From: Bacteroidota bacterium
GTDB lineage: Bacteria > Bacteroidota > Bacteroidia > B-17B0 > Aurantibacillaceae
Reading direction: 5' to 3'
DNA length: 64,000 bases
NCBI GenBank assembly: GCA_021323535.1
Contig: JAJONO010000010.1
Coordinates: forward strand, 1-64,000
The position numbers and the translations under genes were made by a program. A model generated the notes under the pieces. It saw only the letters and a list, made by a program, of their open reading frames with translations, had not been told where the DNA came from and did no database searches. This document shows, piece by piece, positions 17,419 to 26,227 of the stretch (within the stretch, counting starts at the first letter, position 1; the number at the start of each line of letters is the position of its first letter).

Positions 17419-18469
17419 GTTTTTTTATAATGGTATTTAAATACAAAGTTACAAATACCAGAACAAAATAAAGAATGGAGCAATAAAGGAGCGGATATGA
17501 GAACCTGAATACCAGGTTGTAGGCCAGAAAGCAGCCAACCGAGCTTAGGAAAAAGAAAAGGATGGCAATACGTTTTTCGGTAATTCCTTTAAAGAACAGA
17601 TGATGCGTTGTATGATCTTTCCCCCCGATAAACGGAGAGCGCCCTGCTTTTAATCTATTGATCACCACAGTGGTAGTATCGGTGAGTGAAAGTAAAAACA
17701 CAAGAATTACCAGCACAATATTTATAAGTGGAAAGCCATTCAAAGTTGGTACCAGGTTATTGTTCCAGCAATTATCAATTCCTTCTACCGCCAGAAATAA
17801 CCCCAGGAACTGACTTCCTGTATCGCCCATAAACATTTTAGATGGGTGGAAATTATACACAAGAAACCCGCATAAGGCCCCCAACACCCCTAAATTAAGA
17901 ATGGTTGTGTATTCTGTTGTACGCTGCATGGATATGTTTACAGCCACCATAAATGTACATGCTGTAATGGATATAATGGTTGTAATGCCATCCATATTAT
18001 CGAGCATGTTAATAGAATTCATCATACCAACCACCCATAAAATGGTAATAAAATAATTAACGAATTCGTTTTGGAAAATGGTAATGCTATGTCCTGAAAA
18101 AATAACAACGAAGGCACATACGATTTGAGTTAGAAATTTAAGCAGAGGCTGCGTGTTAAAGGCGTCGTCGGCCAGACCCATCATAAAGGCAAGTGTTCCG
18201 GAAATTAGAATACCCACCAATTGAAGATTAAAGCTGAGGGTTTTTACAGAGAGAAGAATGGTGAAAATAAGCGAAAACAAAAAGATCACATAAAAGGAAA
18301 TACCTCCAAGAGCCGGTTTCGTGTTTGGGTTCCATCTTACCTGATAAGCTTCTTTACCCCTGATACCAAGGGTTTGAACAAACCTTAACAAGATGTAGTT
18401 AATAAGGAGGGAAAATACAAAACACGCGAAAAAAAAAGCTGTTAGTATGACGGGGTAGTTTAGACTCAT
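17405..18469 (-). CDS. WecA/MraY-like glycosyl-1-phosphate transferase (GT4 membrane family)
   Basis: A 354-aa polytopic membrane protein with about ten hydrophobic helices. Family motifs are present: LADDAFNTQP (the Asp-Asp pair), INMLDNMDGITT and FMGDTGSQFLG, and the cytoplasmic GGKDHTTHHLFFKG loop. Enzymes of this family move a sugar-1-phosphate from a UDP-sugar to undecaprenyl phosphate at the inner membrane and so start glycan synthesis. The operon context with a Wza-like exporter, chain-length kinase and RmlC favours a WecA-type initiating enzyme over MraY, but the sugar is not known. It begins 2 bases after the rmlC stop and overlaps the transglycosylase gene. Confidence 0.85.
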   Translation of the reverse strand: MSLNYPVILTAFFFACFVFSLLINYILLRFVQTLGIRGKEAYQVRWNPNTKPALGGISFYVIFLFSLIFTILLSVKTLSFNLQLVGILISGTLAFMMGLADDAFNTQPLLKFLTQIVCAFVVIFSGHSITIFQNEFVNYFITILWVVGMMNSINMLDNMDGITTIISITACTFMVAVNISMQRTTEYTTILNLGVLGALCGFLVYNFHPSKMFMGDTGSQFLGLFLAVEGIDNCWNNNLVPTLNGFPLINIVLVILVFLLSLTDTTTVVINRLKAGRSPFIGGKDHTTHHLFFKGITEKRIAILFFFLSSVGCFLAYNLVFRFSYPLLYCSILYFVLVFVTLYLNTIIKKLGRS

Positions 18470-18471
18470 AT

Positions 18472-19014
18472 TTAAAATTGACTTTCAAAGTCTTTCAAAA
18501 ATTTACCTTCAAGATCTTTTGTAGAAAGTAATGGGTCCTTCACGTTCCAGTTAATACCAATCTGCGGATCGTTCCACAATAAACAATCTTCTGATGCTTT
18601 GTTGTAAAGATTGGTGCATTTATATGAAAAAATGGTGCTGTCTTTTAATGTAAGAAATCCATGCGCAAAACCTTCTGGAATATACATCATGGTTTTATTT
18701 TGTTCAGTTAGTTCCAGTCCATACCACTTACCATAAGTAGGTGAAGCTTTTCTGATATCTACCGCAACGTCAAATACTGCACCGGTAATAACACGAACCA
18801 GTTTACCCTGAGCGTAAGGATTGTTTTGAAAATGTAGTCCGCGTAAAACACCGGTATGTGAAAGTGATTGATTATCCTGAACAAAATCCATTGTAAGACC
18901 TGCTTTATGAAATTGTTCTTTATTATAGCTTTCAAAAAAATAACCCCTTGGATCTTCAAATACTCTTGGCTTTATTACCACAAGTCCTTTTAAACCCGTT
19001 TCGATGATCTCCAT
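18472..19014 (-). CDS. rfbC: dTDP-4-dehydrorhamnose 3,5-epimerase
   Basis: A 180-aa cupin-fold enzyme of normal family length. It epimerises dTDP-4-keto-6-deoxyglucose at C3 and C5 in dTDP-L-rhamnose synthesis in the cytoplasm. Signature segments are visible: PRVFEDPRGYFFESYNKE near the start, FVQDNQSLSHTGVLRGLHFQ with the catalytic His, and IPEGFAHGFLTL. The other rhamnose genes (rmlA, rmlB, rmlD) are not in this window, so the pathway is split. It lies 3 bases after the tyrosine kinase gene and 2 bases before the WecA-like gene, inside the polysaccharide operon. Related epimerases make other deoxysugars, so the final sugar is inferred. Confidence 0.9.
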   Translation of the reverse strand: MEIIETGLKGLVVIKPRVFEDPRGYFFESYNKEQFHKAGLTMDFVQDNQSLSHTGVLRGLHFQNNPYAQGKLVRVITGAVFDVAVDIRKASPTYGKWYGLELTEQNKTMMYIPEGFAHGFLTLKDSTIFSYKCTNLYNKASEDCLLWNDPQIGINWNVKDPLLSTKDLEGKFLKDFESQF

Positions 19015-19017
19015 AAA

Positions 19018-21435
19018 TTAACTTTTCTTTTTTGATTTACGTTTGAAATTATCTTCTTCGCTGTAATACCCACTGCCGTAGCCATAGCCGTAGCCATAAC
19101 CATAGCCATAATTGTAGCTGTAAATTTTCTTGCTAAGATCAACATCATTAAGCACCACAGCAAGATCCTTGATATTACTTTCGTTTTTAAGCTTATCGAG
19201 GATCTGTGTAAACATTTTTTTCGAATAGCCCGCCCTGAATACATAAATAGGATAGTTGGCCCTTTGAATGGTGGCAATACCATCGGTTACAAGTCCGATA
19301 GGCGCATTATCAATTACCACATAATCAAATTTTGATTTAAGATAGGTGATCACTTCATCGAGTTTGTCGTTAAGAATCAATTCGGAAGGATTTGGTGGCG
19401 TAGGTCCGGCAGTAATGAACTTGAGATTCTCCATCGGACTGTCGTTAAAGCACTCCTCAACTGTTGTAGTATTGGTAAGAATTGTACTCATCCCAATGTT
19501 GTTGGTTACCCCAAATCCTCTGTGGATCTTAGGTTTTCTCATGTCAAGATCAATGATCACAACACGTTTTCCTGTAAAGGCCAGAATACCTGCAATGTTG
19601 ATGGCAACGAATGTTTTTCCTTCACCACTTATAGTAGATGTGATTGATATGATTTTTGATCCCGGAGTGTTATCAATAAAACTAAGATTAGTACGAATGG
19701 TTCTGAACGATTCGCTGATAAGCGCTTTTGGATTTTTATCTACAATTAATTGCGATACAGGAATATTGCTTGAATATTTTGGAACAATACCAAGAAGGGC
19801 AACGTTTCCTGAAGAGTATTTTGTAATATCGTTAAGCGTGTAGATCTTATCGTGGAACAGATAACGCATAAACACTAAACCTACTGAGAACAACAGCGAA
19901 ACAAGTAAAGCAACAAGAATGGCATTACGCGAACTTGGTGATACCTTTGCCCCTAACCCTTGTCCTTTTTCGAGAATAGAACTTTTAGAAACGTAACTGG
20001 CTTTTGAAATTGAGAACTCGGTTTTCTTTTCAAGCAACATGGTATAATATTTTTCGCTGATGGAATACAACCTGCTTAAACGTGAAAACTCTACTTCGTT
20101 ATCCGGATTTTTGTTTAACCTGTTTTTAAAATCGCTCGATTTTTCGAGAAGGTTTTTCACCTTGGTCTTATATTTTAAGCGAATGGCGTCGAGACTTTCA
20201 AGTAATAATTTTTTCTGGTTTTCGAGCTGGTAATTGATCTGCTTGATTTGTTCCGAACTTGGCGTTACATGATACAAAAGGTTTTCTTTTTCCAGTAATA
20301 ACTTTTGAATGGATTGAGTTACATCCCTGATTGAGTTTTCATAATCTGTTCCCGATATAAGAGATACAAGTTCATAGATATCGATTCCTTTATTCTTGCT
20401 GATGTTAGCCTGAATTTCTGCAACAATTTTTTCTTCCATTTCTACTTTGAGTAACTGATCCTCAACAGAAGTGTAACGGAGCATATCGGAATTAATGAGA
20501 AGATCCTTATCAGTAAAGTTATTCTCTTTTTTAAATTGCTGAAGATCGCTCTCGGTGGTTTTAAGGTCGTTATAAACCGAATTCAATTGTCCGTCAATAA
20601 AGGCGAGAATACTTCTCGAACTCTCGCTTTTTCTTTCCACATCATAAGTAAGATATTCTTCGGTAATGGCGTTTACAATATCAGTTGATTTTGCAGAGTT
20701 TACATCCTTTACTTTTAAAAGAATAGTTTTTGCGCTCTCATTCATTACCTTAAGTTCGAGTTTCGACTGAATGCTACCTGTTACCGCCTCCACGTCGGAC
20801 ATAATAAAATAGAAAGCTTTGTTATCTCTCAGCAACTCTTTAATGTAAGTAGTGGTCATTTGTGGATTGAGATACACATTGATATCAAAATCCTTTAATT
20901 TGAGCCAGTTGTTGACCTGAAATTTTTCATTTTTGCCTCCGATCTTCAATATTCCCCCATTTAACTGGCTGTTGAGTTCAACATAAATCTTCTGACCATA
21001 AACAATACCAGGTTTAGGGTTAATTTTTATAAGATAAGGGGATTGGCTATAGAGTTCATTATTTTTAAAAGTTCCTTCGCTGTAATAGTTTGCACTGATA
21101 TCGAGTTTTTCTACTACCCTTTTAAGAAACACTTTTGAACGAATTTGTTCAATGGCTGTGGCCAGGTCGTTGGTCTGCCCCTCGAAATTATCGATCTTAA
21201 GGATATTGTCGGCGTGATTGGCCTCATTGATCTGAAGGATAGCGTGCGATTCATAAATGGGTTGGCTATATCTCAGGTAAAGGAAGGCTACAGAAAATGC
21301 AAGTATGAATGTGAGTATGATCCAGATCTTACTTTTGTTAAAGAGATAAGCAATAATACCAATATCGAAATTGTTATTAAGCCTTTCGGTAATATCTTTT
21401 AGCTGATTATTGGACGCTACTTCGGGATTAAACAT
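19018..21435 (-). CDS. Polysaccharide co-polymerase with bacterial tyrosine kinase domain (Wzc-like)
   Basis: An 805-aa inner-membrane protein. It has a first membrane segment at about 34-54 (IWIILTFILAFSVAFLYL), a periplasmic Wzz-type coiled-coil domain, and a second membrane segment (ILVALLVSLLFSVGLVF). A cytoplasmic BY-kinase domain follows, with Walker A STISGEGKTF, Walker A-prime VVIIDLDMRKP and Walker B YVVIDNAP. The C-terminus carries a tyrosine cluster (YSYNYGYGYGYGYGYG), the expected autophosphorylation site. Family members control polymer chain length and export through phosphorylation cycling. It lies between the Wza-like exporter and rmlC with spacers of 2-3 bases, so it is surely cotranscribed. 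Confidence 0.92.
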   Translation of the reverse strand: MFNPEVASNNQLKDITERLNNNFDIGIIAYLFNKSKIWIILTFILAFSVAFLYLRYSQPIYESHAILQINEANHADNILKIDNFEGQTNDLATAIEQIRSKVFLKRVVEKLDISANYYSEGTFKNNELYSQSPYLIKINPKPGIVYGQKIYVELNSQLNGGILKIGGKNEKFQVNNWLKLKDFDINVYLNPQMTTTYIKELLRDNKAFYFIMSDVEAVTGSIQSKLELKVMNESAKTILLKVKDVNSAKSTDIVNAITEEYLTYDVERKSESSRSILAFIDGQLNSVYNDLKTTESDLQQFKKENNFTDKDLLINSDMLRYTSVEDQLLKVEMEEKIVAEIQANISKNKGIDIYELVSLISGTDYENSIRDVTQSIQKLLLEKENLLYHVTPSSEQIKQINYQLENQKKLLLESLDAIRLKYKTKVKNLLEKSSDFKNRLNKNPDNEVEFSRLSRLYSISEKYYTMLLEKKTEFSISKASYVSKSSILEKGQGLGAKVSPSSRNAILVALLVSLLFSVGLVFMRYLFHDKIYTLNDITKYSSGNVALLGIVPKYSSNIPVSQLIVDKNPKALISESFRTIRTNLSFIDNTPGSKIISITSTISGEGKTFVAINIAGILAFTGKRVVIIDLDMRKPKIHRGFGVTNNIGMSTILTNTTTVEECFNDSPMENLKFITAGPTPPNPSELILNDKLDEVITYLKSKFDYVVIDNAPIGLVTDGIATIQRANYPIYVFRAGYSKKMFTQILDKLKNESNIKDLAVVLNDVDLSKKIYSYNYGYGYGYGYGYGSGYYSEEDNFKRKSKKKS
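19075..19122. repeat. Hexanucleotide repeat encoding the Gly-Tyr tail of the tyrosine kinase
   Basis: Eight 6-bp units of the GCCATA/GCCGTA type (plus-strand reading) encode alternating Tyr-Gly, Tyr-Asn and Tyr-Ser on the minus strand. Gain or loss of a unit would change the number of tyrosines without shifting the frame. Confidence 0.8.
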
Positions 21436-21437
21436 GC

Positions 21438-22193
21438 TTATCTAAGCCTTGTAAATTGATAAAGCAACAAGAAACTTGTCAAAATGGTAACAATAGGTGC
21501 GATCTCATTCGTTAAAGTTTTCAGCGGTCTGTAACGTTGTTCAATATAAATGATATCCCCTGCCTGAACTTTACTGTTACCAAATGTTATTCCTTCTATT
21601 CTTGAGAGATCCATTAAGTAAACAAGAGGTTTTTGGTTAGGATCGGGATTACTTCTTATGAGTTTTGCCTTATAAGCCTTGCCCTCATCGGCAATACCAC
21701 CCACGCTTGCTATAGCTTCAAGAACAGTTGTATTATTATTGTTTAAAGGCACCACCTTGGCGTTACCCCCTACTCCTGGAAACACAATAACCCGTTTATT
21801 GCTTACTTTCAAAGTAACAAAAGGTTTTACATAATAATCAGAATATTTTTCCTCCATTAGTTTTTCGGCTTCAACCAGGCTAAGTCCCGAGATCTTAACA
21901 CGGCCAATCAAGGGCATTTTTACCTGCCCATCGCTTTCAACTATTGCATCAATATCACTTCTGAAAACGTTGTTCTGATTAGTAGCAAGGTTTATCAGCA
22001 TAAATCCATCATTAGTAAAGACTTTGTATGAAATAGCGTCATTTGGGGCAATTTTATAATCGATACGGCCAATAGAATCAATGAGTTGAGCATAATTATA
22101 ATCCTTCGGTGTTTTCAACATCAAACTTGGTTTAAATAACTTACAGGATGAGAGAAACGCGATGGCTGCGATGAAAATAAATAATTTACGCAT
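21438..22193 (-). CDS. Polysaccharide export lipoprotein, Wza-like
   Basis: About 251 aa from the ATG at 22193. This start is preferred to the ATG at 22202, which lies 1 base from the -7 box. The N-terminus is a lipoprotein signal with lipobox LSSC. The Poly_export domain follows (DYKIAPNDAISYKVF), then SLBB-like segments (GQVKMPLIGRVKISGLSLVEAE and VLEAIASVGGIADEG). A C-terminal hydrophobic helix (IVTILTSFLLLYQF) could form the outer-membrane alpha-barrel part, as in Wza. It is the first gene of the polysaccharide operon and would export the polymer across the outer membrane together with the following kinase. Confidence 0.9.
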   Translation of the reverse strand: MRKLFIFIAAIAFLSSCKLFKPSLMLKTPKDYNYAQLIDSIGRIDYKIAPNDAISYKVFTNDGFMLINLATNQNNVFRSDIDAIVESDGQVKMPLIGRVKISGLSLVEAEKLMEEKYSDYYVKPFVTLKVSNKRVIVFPGVGGNAKVVPLNNNNTTVLEAIASVGGIADEGKAYKAKLIRSNPDPNQKPLVYLMDLSRIEGITFGNSKVQAGDIIYIEQRYRPLKTLTNEIAPIVTILTSFLLLYQFTRLR

Positions 22194-22203
22194 AGTTATC
22201 ATA

Positions 22204-22234
22204 CAAATATATCATTTTTAGCGGTATTATGAAA
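22204..22234 (-). promoter_or_regulatory. Promoter of the polysaccharide operon
   Basis: On the minus strand TATATTTG (22204-22211) is a perfect -7 box. A TTTC that resembles the -33 TTTG lies 19 bases further upstream. It drives the operon of Wza-like exporter, kinase, rfbC, WecA-like and transglycosylase genes. Confidence 0.55.
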
Positions 22235-22240
22235 ATGCTG

Positions 22241-24229
22241 TTACTGGGTTGGATATTCGATCCGCACGTGGTAAATATTCATTAAGCGCTTCTTAAATAT
22301 CTTTTTTATGATTGTAATATCTTTAAAAGTAATGTCTGAATTGATGAATTGATTCTGTGAAATCTTATAATCGATGATCTGGTCAACCAAATCGTTTATG
22401 GCCAGTGCATCTTTTTTAGGTAAACTCCTCGAAGCAGCCTCTACCCCATCGGCCATCATTAACACTGCTGTTTCCTTACTGAAGGGGATTGGTCCCGGGT
22501 ACCGGAATTCATTTTCATCTACATTGGTAAGAACCTTATCTTTTTTATGAAGATTGAGAAAGTATCCAACATACGTAGTTCCATGATGGGTTCTAATAAA
22601 ATCAATAACCTGCTCGGGAAGACCGTGTTCCTTCGCCAGTTCAATTCCCCTGATGACATGGTTAATAATAGTTTTAGCGCTTTCTAATGGAAGCATCTCC
22701 ATGTGCGGGCTATACCCATTTACCTGGTTCTCGGTGAAAAAACGCGGGTTACTGAGTTTGCCCACGTCGTGGTACATAGCGCCTGTTCTTACCAGTAGGG
22801 TATTTCCCCCAATGTAATAAATAGCTTCCTCGGCAAGATTGGCTACTTGAAGGCTGTGTTGGAAGGTACCAGGCACTTCCTGCGAAAGCTGGCGAAGCAA
22901 GGGCTGATTTAGGTCGCACAGTTCAAGAAGTTTAAAATCGGAAATAAAGCCAAAGATTTTTTCTGTGAGATAGATCATTGGGTAAGCCAGTAACACCAGT
23001 AATGAACTCACTCCAAACGGAACATACGCTGTTACCTTCTTTACCAGCTGAGGGGTGCCAAATCCAACCTGGTAACAAAAAAACAACAGAATGTAAATGA
23101 TAAACACAACAAGGGCCGCATTGAGGATCTGCTGACGCTTCCTCATTTCGGCAACAGTAAACAAAGTACCTATTCCCGAAATAAGTTGAAGAAGTATAAA
23201 TTCCAGTTTATCTGCCATAAAAAAACTGCAGATAAGCACCCCAATGAGGTGAGTAAAAAGGGCAGTCCTGCTATCGAAAAAAACCCTTACCAGTATTGGT
23301 ACCAAAGTAAACGGAAGAGCCATGACCATAAGGCCGTATTTATGGAAAATAAACGCGGAGAACACACTCACAACCACTACAAAAAATAAAAAGAATACCT
23401 GTTTGTTTTGTCCGAAGATCTGCTTCCTGAAAAATATGAGGTAAAATAACAGGATCACCATTACAATGAACATCATTCCCCATCTTACTATAAAAGCTAA
23501 AAAATTATTCCCCGAATTAAGGTTTCTCGAATAAAAATAACGGTTAACAAGATAGCGCTTATCGTTGGTGAGAGGTTCGCCTTGTTTCACCAGTACTTCG
23601 CCTTGCTTGATAACACTGCGGTAAACCGACATCTGTTCAAACTTAGTACCTACGTACCATTTGGTTTTGTCTTTATCAAGAAAGTGAGTTATAGCGAGAT
23701 AATCCACAGGATTTACTTCTGTTACATTGCCTCCTTTTAATTCGATATAACTTAAAGCCGTATTAATGGTAAAGAAGTTGTAGTAAAGCGATTGCTCAGC
23801 GTATCCGTTACGGTAAAGCATGAGCGGACGCTTACTTTCATCATCACTTAACTGTTGAACAATTCCTCTTTCATATATACTATCAAAAATCGGAGCGAGA
23901 ATAGTAAACGCTTTGTTATTGGATACCCTCAGAGCTTCAAGGGCCCTTAATTTCAATTCTTTTTCGGTTTCATCAATACGCAGAAACAAGGGAGCCTCAT
24001 TTTCTATCTGTATTTTTTCTTTGTGTAATTCAGCATCCGTTTTTTTGATGTAAAAATCTTTTTCAACTATCAGATCTGCATAAGGCCAGATAGAGTCAAA
24101 GGCGCCAACATTGTGCCCTTTTACCTGTCTGCCAGGTAAGAGCAGCGCTACAATAAGCGAGCTAATGACAACCAGCAATAATTTAAGTATAAGATTATGC
24201 TTGGCCCTTATGTAAGAAATGAGATTCAC
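22241..24229 (-). CDS. 7TM-HD family membrane phosphodiesterase, PgpH-like
   Basis: A 662-aa protein starting at GTG. It has one N-terminal membrane helix, an extracellular domain of about 240 aa (7TMR-HDED type), about seven membrane helices, and a cytoplasmic HD domain at roughly 450-640. Metal-binding residues are visible: FQHSLQVANLAEEA, MYHDVGKL, then INHVIRGI and IRTHHGT. PgpH in Listeria degrades cyclic di-AMP; the same function here is inferred from architecture. It is on the same strand just upstream of the Wza promoter but is separated from it by 38 bases, so it has its own transcription start. A TACTTTTA box lies exactly 4 bases before its GTG. Confidence 0.88.
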   Translation of the reverse strand: MNLISYIRAKHNLILKLLLVVISSLIVALLLPGRQVKGHNVGAFDSIWPYADLIVEKDFYIKKTDAELHKEKIQIENEAPLFLRIDETEKELKLRALEALRVSNNKAFTILAPIFDSIYERGIVQQLSDDESKRPLMLYRNGYAEQSLYYNFFTINTALSYIELKGGNVTEVNPVDYLAITHFLDKDKTKWYVGTKFEQMSVYRSVIKQGEVLVKQGEPLTNDKRYLVNRYFYSRNLNSGNNFLAFIVRWGMMFIVMVILLFYLIFFRKQIFGQNKQVFFLFFVVVVSVFSAFIFHKYGLMVMALPFTLVPILVRVFFDSRTALFTHLIGVLICSFFMADKLEFILLQLISGIGTLFTVAEMRKRQQILNAALVVFIIYILLFFCYQVGFGTPQLVKKVTAYVPFGVSSLLVLLAYPMIYLTEKIFGFISDFKLLELCDLNQPLLRQLSQEVPGTFQHSLQVANLAEEAIYYIGGNTLLVRTGAMYHDVGKLSNPRFFTENQVNGYSPHMEMLPLESAKTIINHVIRGIELAKEHGLPEQVIDFIRTHHGTTYVGYFLNLHKKDKVLTNVDENEFRYPGPIPFSKETAVLMMADGVEAASRSLPKKDALAINDLVDQIIDYKISQNQFINSDITFKDITIIKKIFKKRLMNIYHVRIEYPTQ

Positions 24230-24233
24230 ATTT

Positions 24234-24241
24234 TAAAAGTA
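24234..24241 (-). promoter_or_regulatory. -7-like box directly before the 7TM-HD gene
   Basis: On the minus strand TACTTTTA (one mismatch to TAnnTTTG) ends 4 bases before the GTG start at 24229. The spacing equals that seen at cdd, cdsA and the GT2 gene. Confidence 0.4.
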
Positions 24242-24423
24242 AGGCTGAATTTTGCGTGGTTTTCAGTAAGGAAAAAGGGTTTTGAACAATGGGGTTTTGA
24301 TAGCGGGTTCTCGCGAAGGGCGCAAAAGTAGCAGAGCCTGCAGAGGTTTGACACCAATTTCAGGAATTAACGTAAATCAGAAACAAGAACAGTGTGGGTT
24401 CACGTGGAGAAACACCGAAGAAC

Positions 24424-25134
24424 TTATTTATAAATCCCAAACACTACAGGCACCTTATTCAATAAAGGTTTCTGCATTTTTTTCCATTCAGCGATTGTGG
24501 CACTTTTGAGAAATTGGTTTTTAGAAGTAATATCCATGCCAATAAAGAACCTGGTTTGTGGAGACAGCGTGGCCAGTAATGTTTCAAAAAGCTGTTCGTT
24601 GCGGTAAGGGGTTTCAATGAAGAACTGCGCCTGCGAAACCTTTATGGCCAATTGTTCCAGCTCTTTGATACGTTTCACTTTTTGAGGTTTTTCGATTGGA
24701 AGATAGCCCACAAACGCGAAATTTTGTCCGTTGAAACCACTGGCCATAATACTAAGAACGATAGAACTCGGTCCGGTTAAAGGAACAACTTCGATTCCCT
24801 TTTTGTGCGCCTCTTTTACCACATCGGCCCCGGGGTCGGCTATACCTGGACATCCAGCATCGCTCATCAACCCAACATTTTCACCAAGAAGCAAAGGTTG
24901 AAGTAAATCCGGCATCTGCCCTGGTTTAGAGTGTTCGTTAAGCAAAAGTATTTCAGCGTTAGCTATAACAGGATAGTTGCAGAGTTTAAGGAATCGGCGC
25001 GCTGTTTTAGCGTCTTCGGCAATGAAGAACTTCAGACTATTTACAATTCCGGAATTAAAAGCAGGAATATGCTCCAACCCACTCTCTTCGGAGACAGGAA
25101 CAGGCAACAGATACAATTTTCCGGGCTTATTCAC
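24424..25134 (-). CDS. Tetrapyrrole-methylase-fold SAM methyltransferase, RsmI-like
   Basis: A 236-aa protein starting at GTG. The SAM-binding motifs of the tetrapyrrole methylase family are clear: GENVGLMSDAGCPGIADPGA and VVPLTGPSSIVLSIMASG, with FVGYLP further on. RsmI methylates the ribose of C1402 in 16S rRNA; this protein is about 50 aa shorter than the usual 280-aa enzyme and lacks the usual N-terminal GTLYVVATPIGN form (here LYLLPVPVSEES). Short versions like this are common in Bacteroidota and may have a different substrate. It is divergent from the GT9 gene with about 67 bases between them. Confidence 0.75.
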   Translation of the reverse strand: MNKPGKLYLLPVPVSEESGLEHIPAFNSGIVNSLKFFIAEDAKTARRFLKLCNYPVIANAEILLLNEHSKPGQMPDLLQPLLLGENVGLMSDAGCPGIADPGADVVKEAHKKGIEVVPLTGPSSIVLSIMASGFNGQNFAFVGYLPIEKPQKVKRIKELEQLAIKVSQAQFFIETPYRNEQLFETLLATLSPQTRFFIGMDITSKNQFLKSATIAEWKKMQKPLLNKVPVVFGIYK

Positions 25135-25201
25135 GGTGTAATATTAATTAATTTTTTGCTGAAAGGCATTTTTTTGCTTACAAATACCGAGCTTTGAAGT
25201 T

Positions 25202-26170
25202 CTGATCCAATACACCAACATACTTGTTATTCAAACAGCGTTTATCGGCGACTCCATTCTTGCCTCCAGTCTCGTTGAAAAACTGCACGCTTATTTTCCG
25301 GAAGCTCAGATCAGCATTCTTGTCAGAAAAGGAAATGAATCGGTTTACGACAATCATCCTTTTTTAAAAGAAGTTCTGGTGTGGAACAAAAAAGAAAACA
25401 AAAATAAAAATCTGTTTAATATCTGGCGACAGATCCGTAAAAACAAATATGATTGCGTTGTAAATTGTCACCGTTTCGCCAGCTCGGGTTTTCTTACCGG
25501 CTTCTCGGGAGCAAGACACAAAGCGGGTTACAAACAAACACCGTTCGCTTATTTGTTTGATACAACAGTAAAACACATTATTGGAAACGGAAAACACGAA
25601 ACCGAAAGGTACAACCAACTGATTGAAGATTTTACAGACGATAAAGTCTTCAAACCGAAACTCTATCCGTCTATAAACGATTTTGCACAAATTGAGCAGT
25701 ATAAAATTGCGAAGTATGTTTGCATGGCTCCGGCCTCTGTATGGTTCACAAAACAGTTACTTCCCGAAAAATGGGCGGAACTTTGCGACAAGACTGATCC
25801 TTCAACAACTATCTATCTTTTAGGGGCGCCTGGCGATACAAGGCTTTGCGAAAAAATAAAATCGGCCAGTAAACATCCAAACATTCATATCCTGGCAGGA
25901 AAACTTTCTCTTTTACAATCCTGCGCTTTAATGAAGGATGCAATCATGAATTATGTGAACGATAGTGCGCCACTTCATCTTGCTTCTTCTGTAAATGCCA
26001 ATGTTACTGCTTTCTTTTGCTCAACCGTTCCAGCCTTTGGATTCGGACCATTAAGCGACAATTCAAAAGTAATTGAAGTAAAAGGACTCAATTGCAAGCC
26101 CTGCGGATTACATGGCTATAGGGCTTGTCCGCTCGGGCATTTTAATTGCGCAAAATTGATTGAAGTCTGA
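25202..26170 (+). CDS. Glycosyltransferase family 9 (heptosyltransferase-like), non-standard start
   Basis: About 322 aa. Coding similarity clearly begins with NILVIQTAFIGDSILASSLV at 25217, the normal N-terminus of GT9 enzymes. No ATG, GTG or TTG exists in this frame between the stop at 25160 and there. The first internal standard start (GTG at 25379) would remove about 60 essential residues. CTG at 25202 or ATC at 25205 is the likely start, or there is a sequence error. Later motifs are family-typical: MAPASVWFTKQLLPEKWAEL, GAPGD, VNDSAPLHLASSV and the Cys-rich LNCKPCGLHGYRACPLGHF. GT9 enzymes add heptose or other sugars to the LPS core at the inner face of the membrane. Confidence 0.8.
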   Translation: MIQYTNILVIQTAFIGDSILASSLVEKLHAYFPEAQISILVRKGNESVYDNHPFLKEVLVWNKKENKNKNLFNIWRQIRKNKYDCVVNCHRFASSGFLTGFSGARHKAGYKQTPFAYLFDTTVKHIIGNGKHETERYNQLIEDFTDDKVFKPKLYPSINDFAQIEQYKIAKYVCMAPASVWFTKQLLPEKWAELCDKTDPSTTIYLLGAPGDTRLCEKIKSASKHPNIHILAGKLSLLQSCALMKDAIMNYVNDSAPLHLASSVNANVTAFFCSTVPAFGFGPLSDNSKVIEVKGLNCKPCGLHGYRACPLGHFNCAKLIEV

Positions 26171-26190
26171 ATTTCTCTTTCATTAAATAG

Positions 26191-26227
26191 AAAATAGAGG
26201 GATCGCAAATTGCGATCCCTCTATTTT
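26191..26227. terminator. Bidirectional terminator between the GT9 gene and kmo
   Basis: A perfect 17-bp inverted repeat (26191-26207 with 26211-26227) with a 3-base loop, followed by a T-rich tract on the plus side. Its last two bases overlap the kmo stop codon, so it serves both convergent genes. Confidence 0.9.

Noticed and set aside
24282-24509. 75-codon plus-strand frame in the spacer before the 7TM-HD gene
   Set aside because: It runs into the 3-prime part of the RsmI-like gene on the opposite strand. The spacer contains only a degenerate stretch (TCTCGCGAAGGGCGCAAAAG) that resembles common Bacteroidota intergenic repeats.
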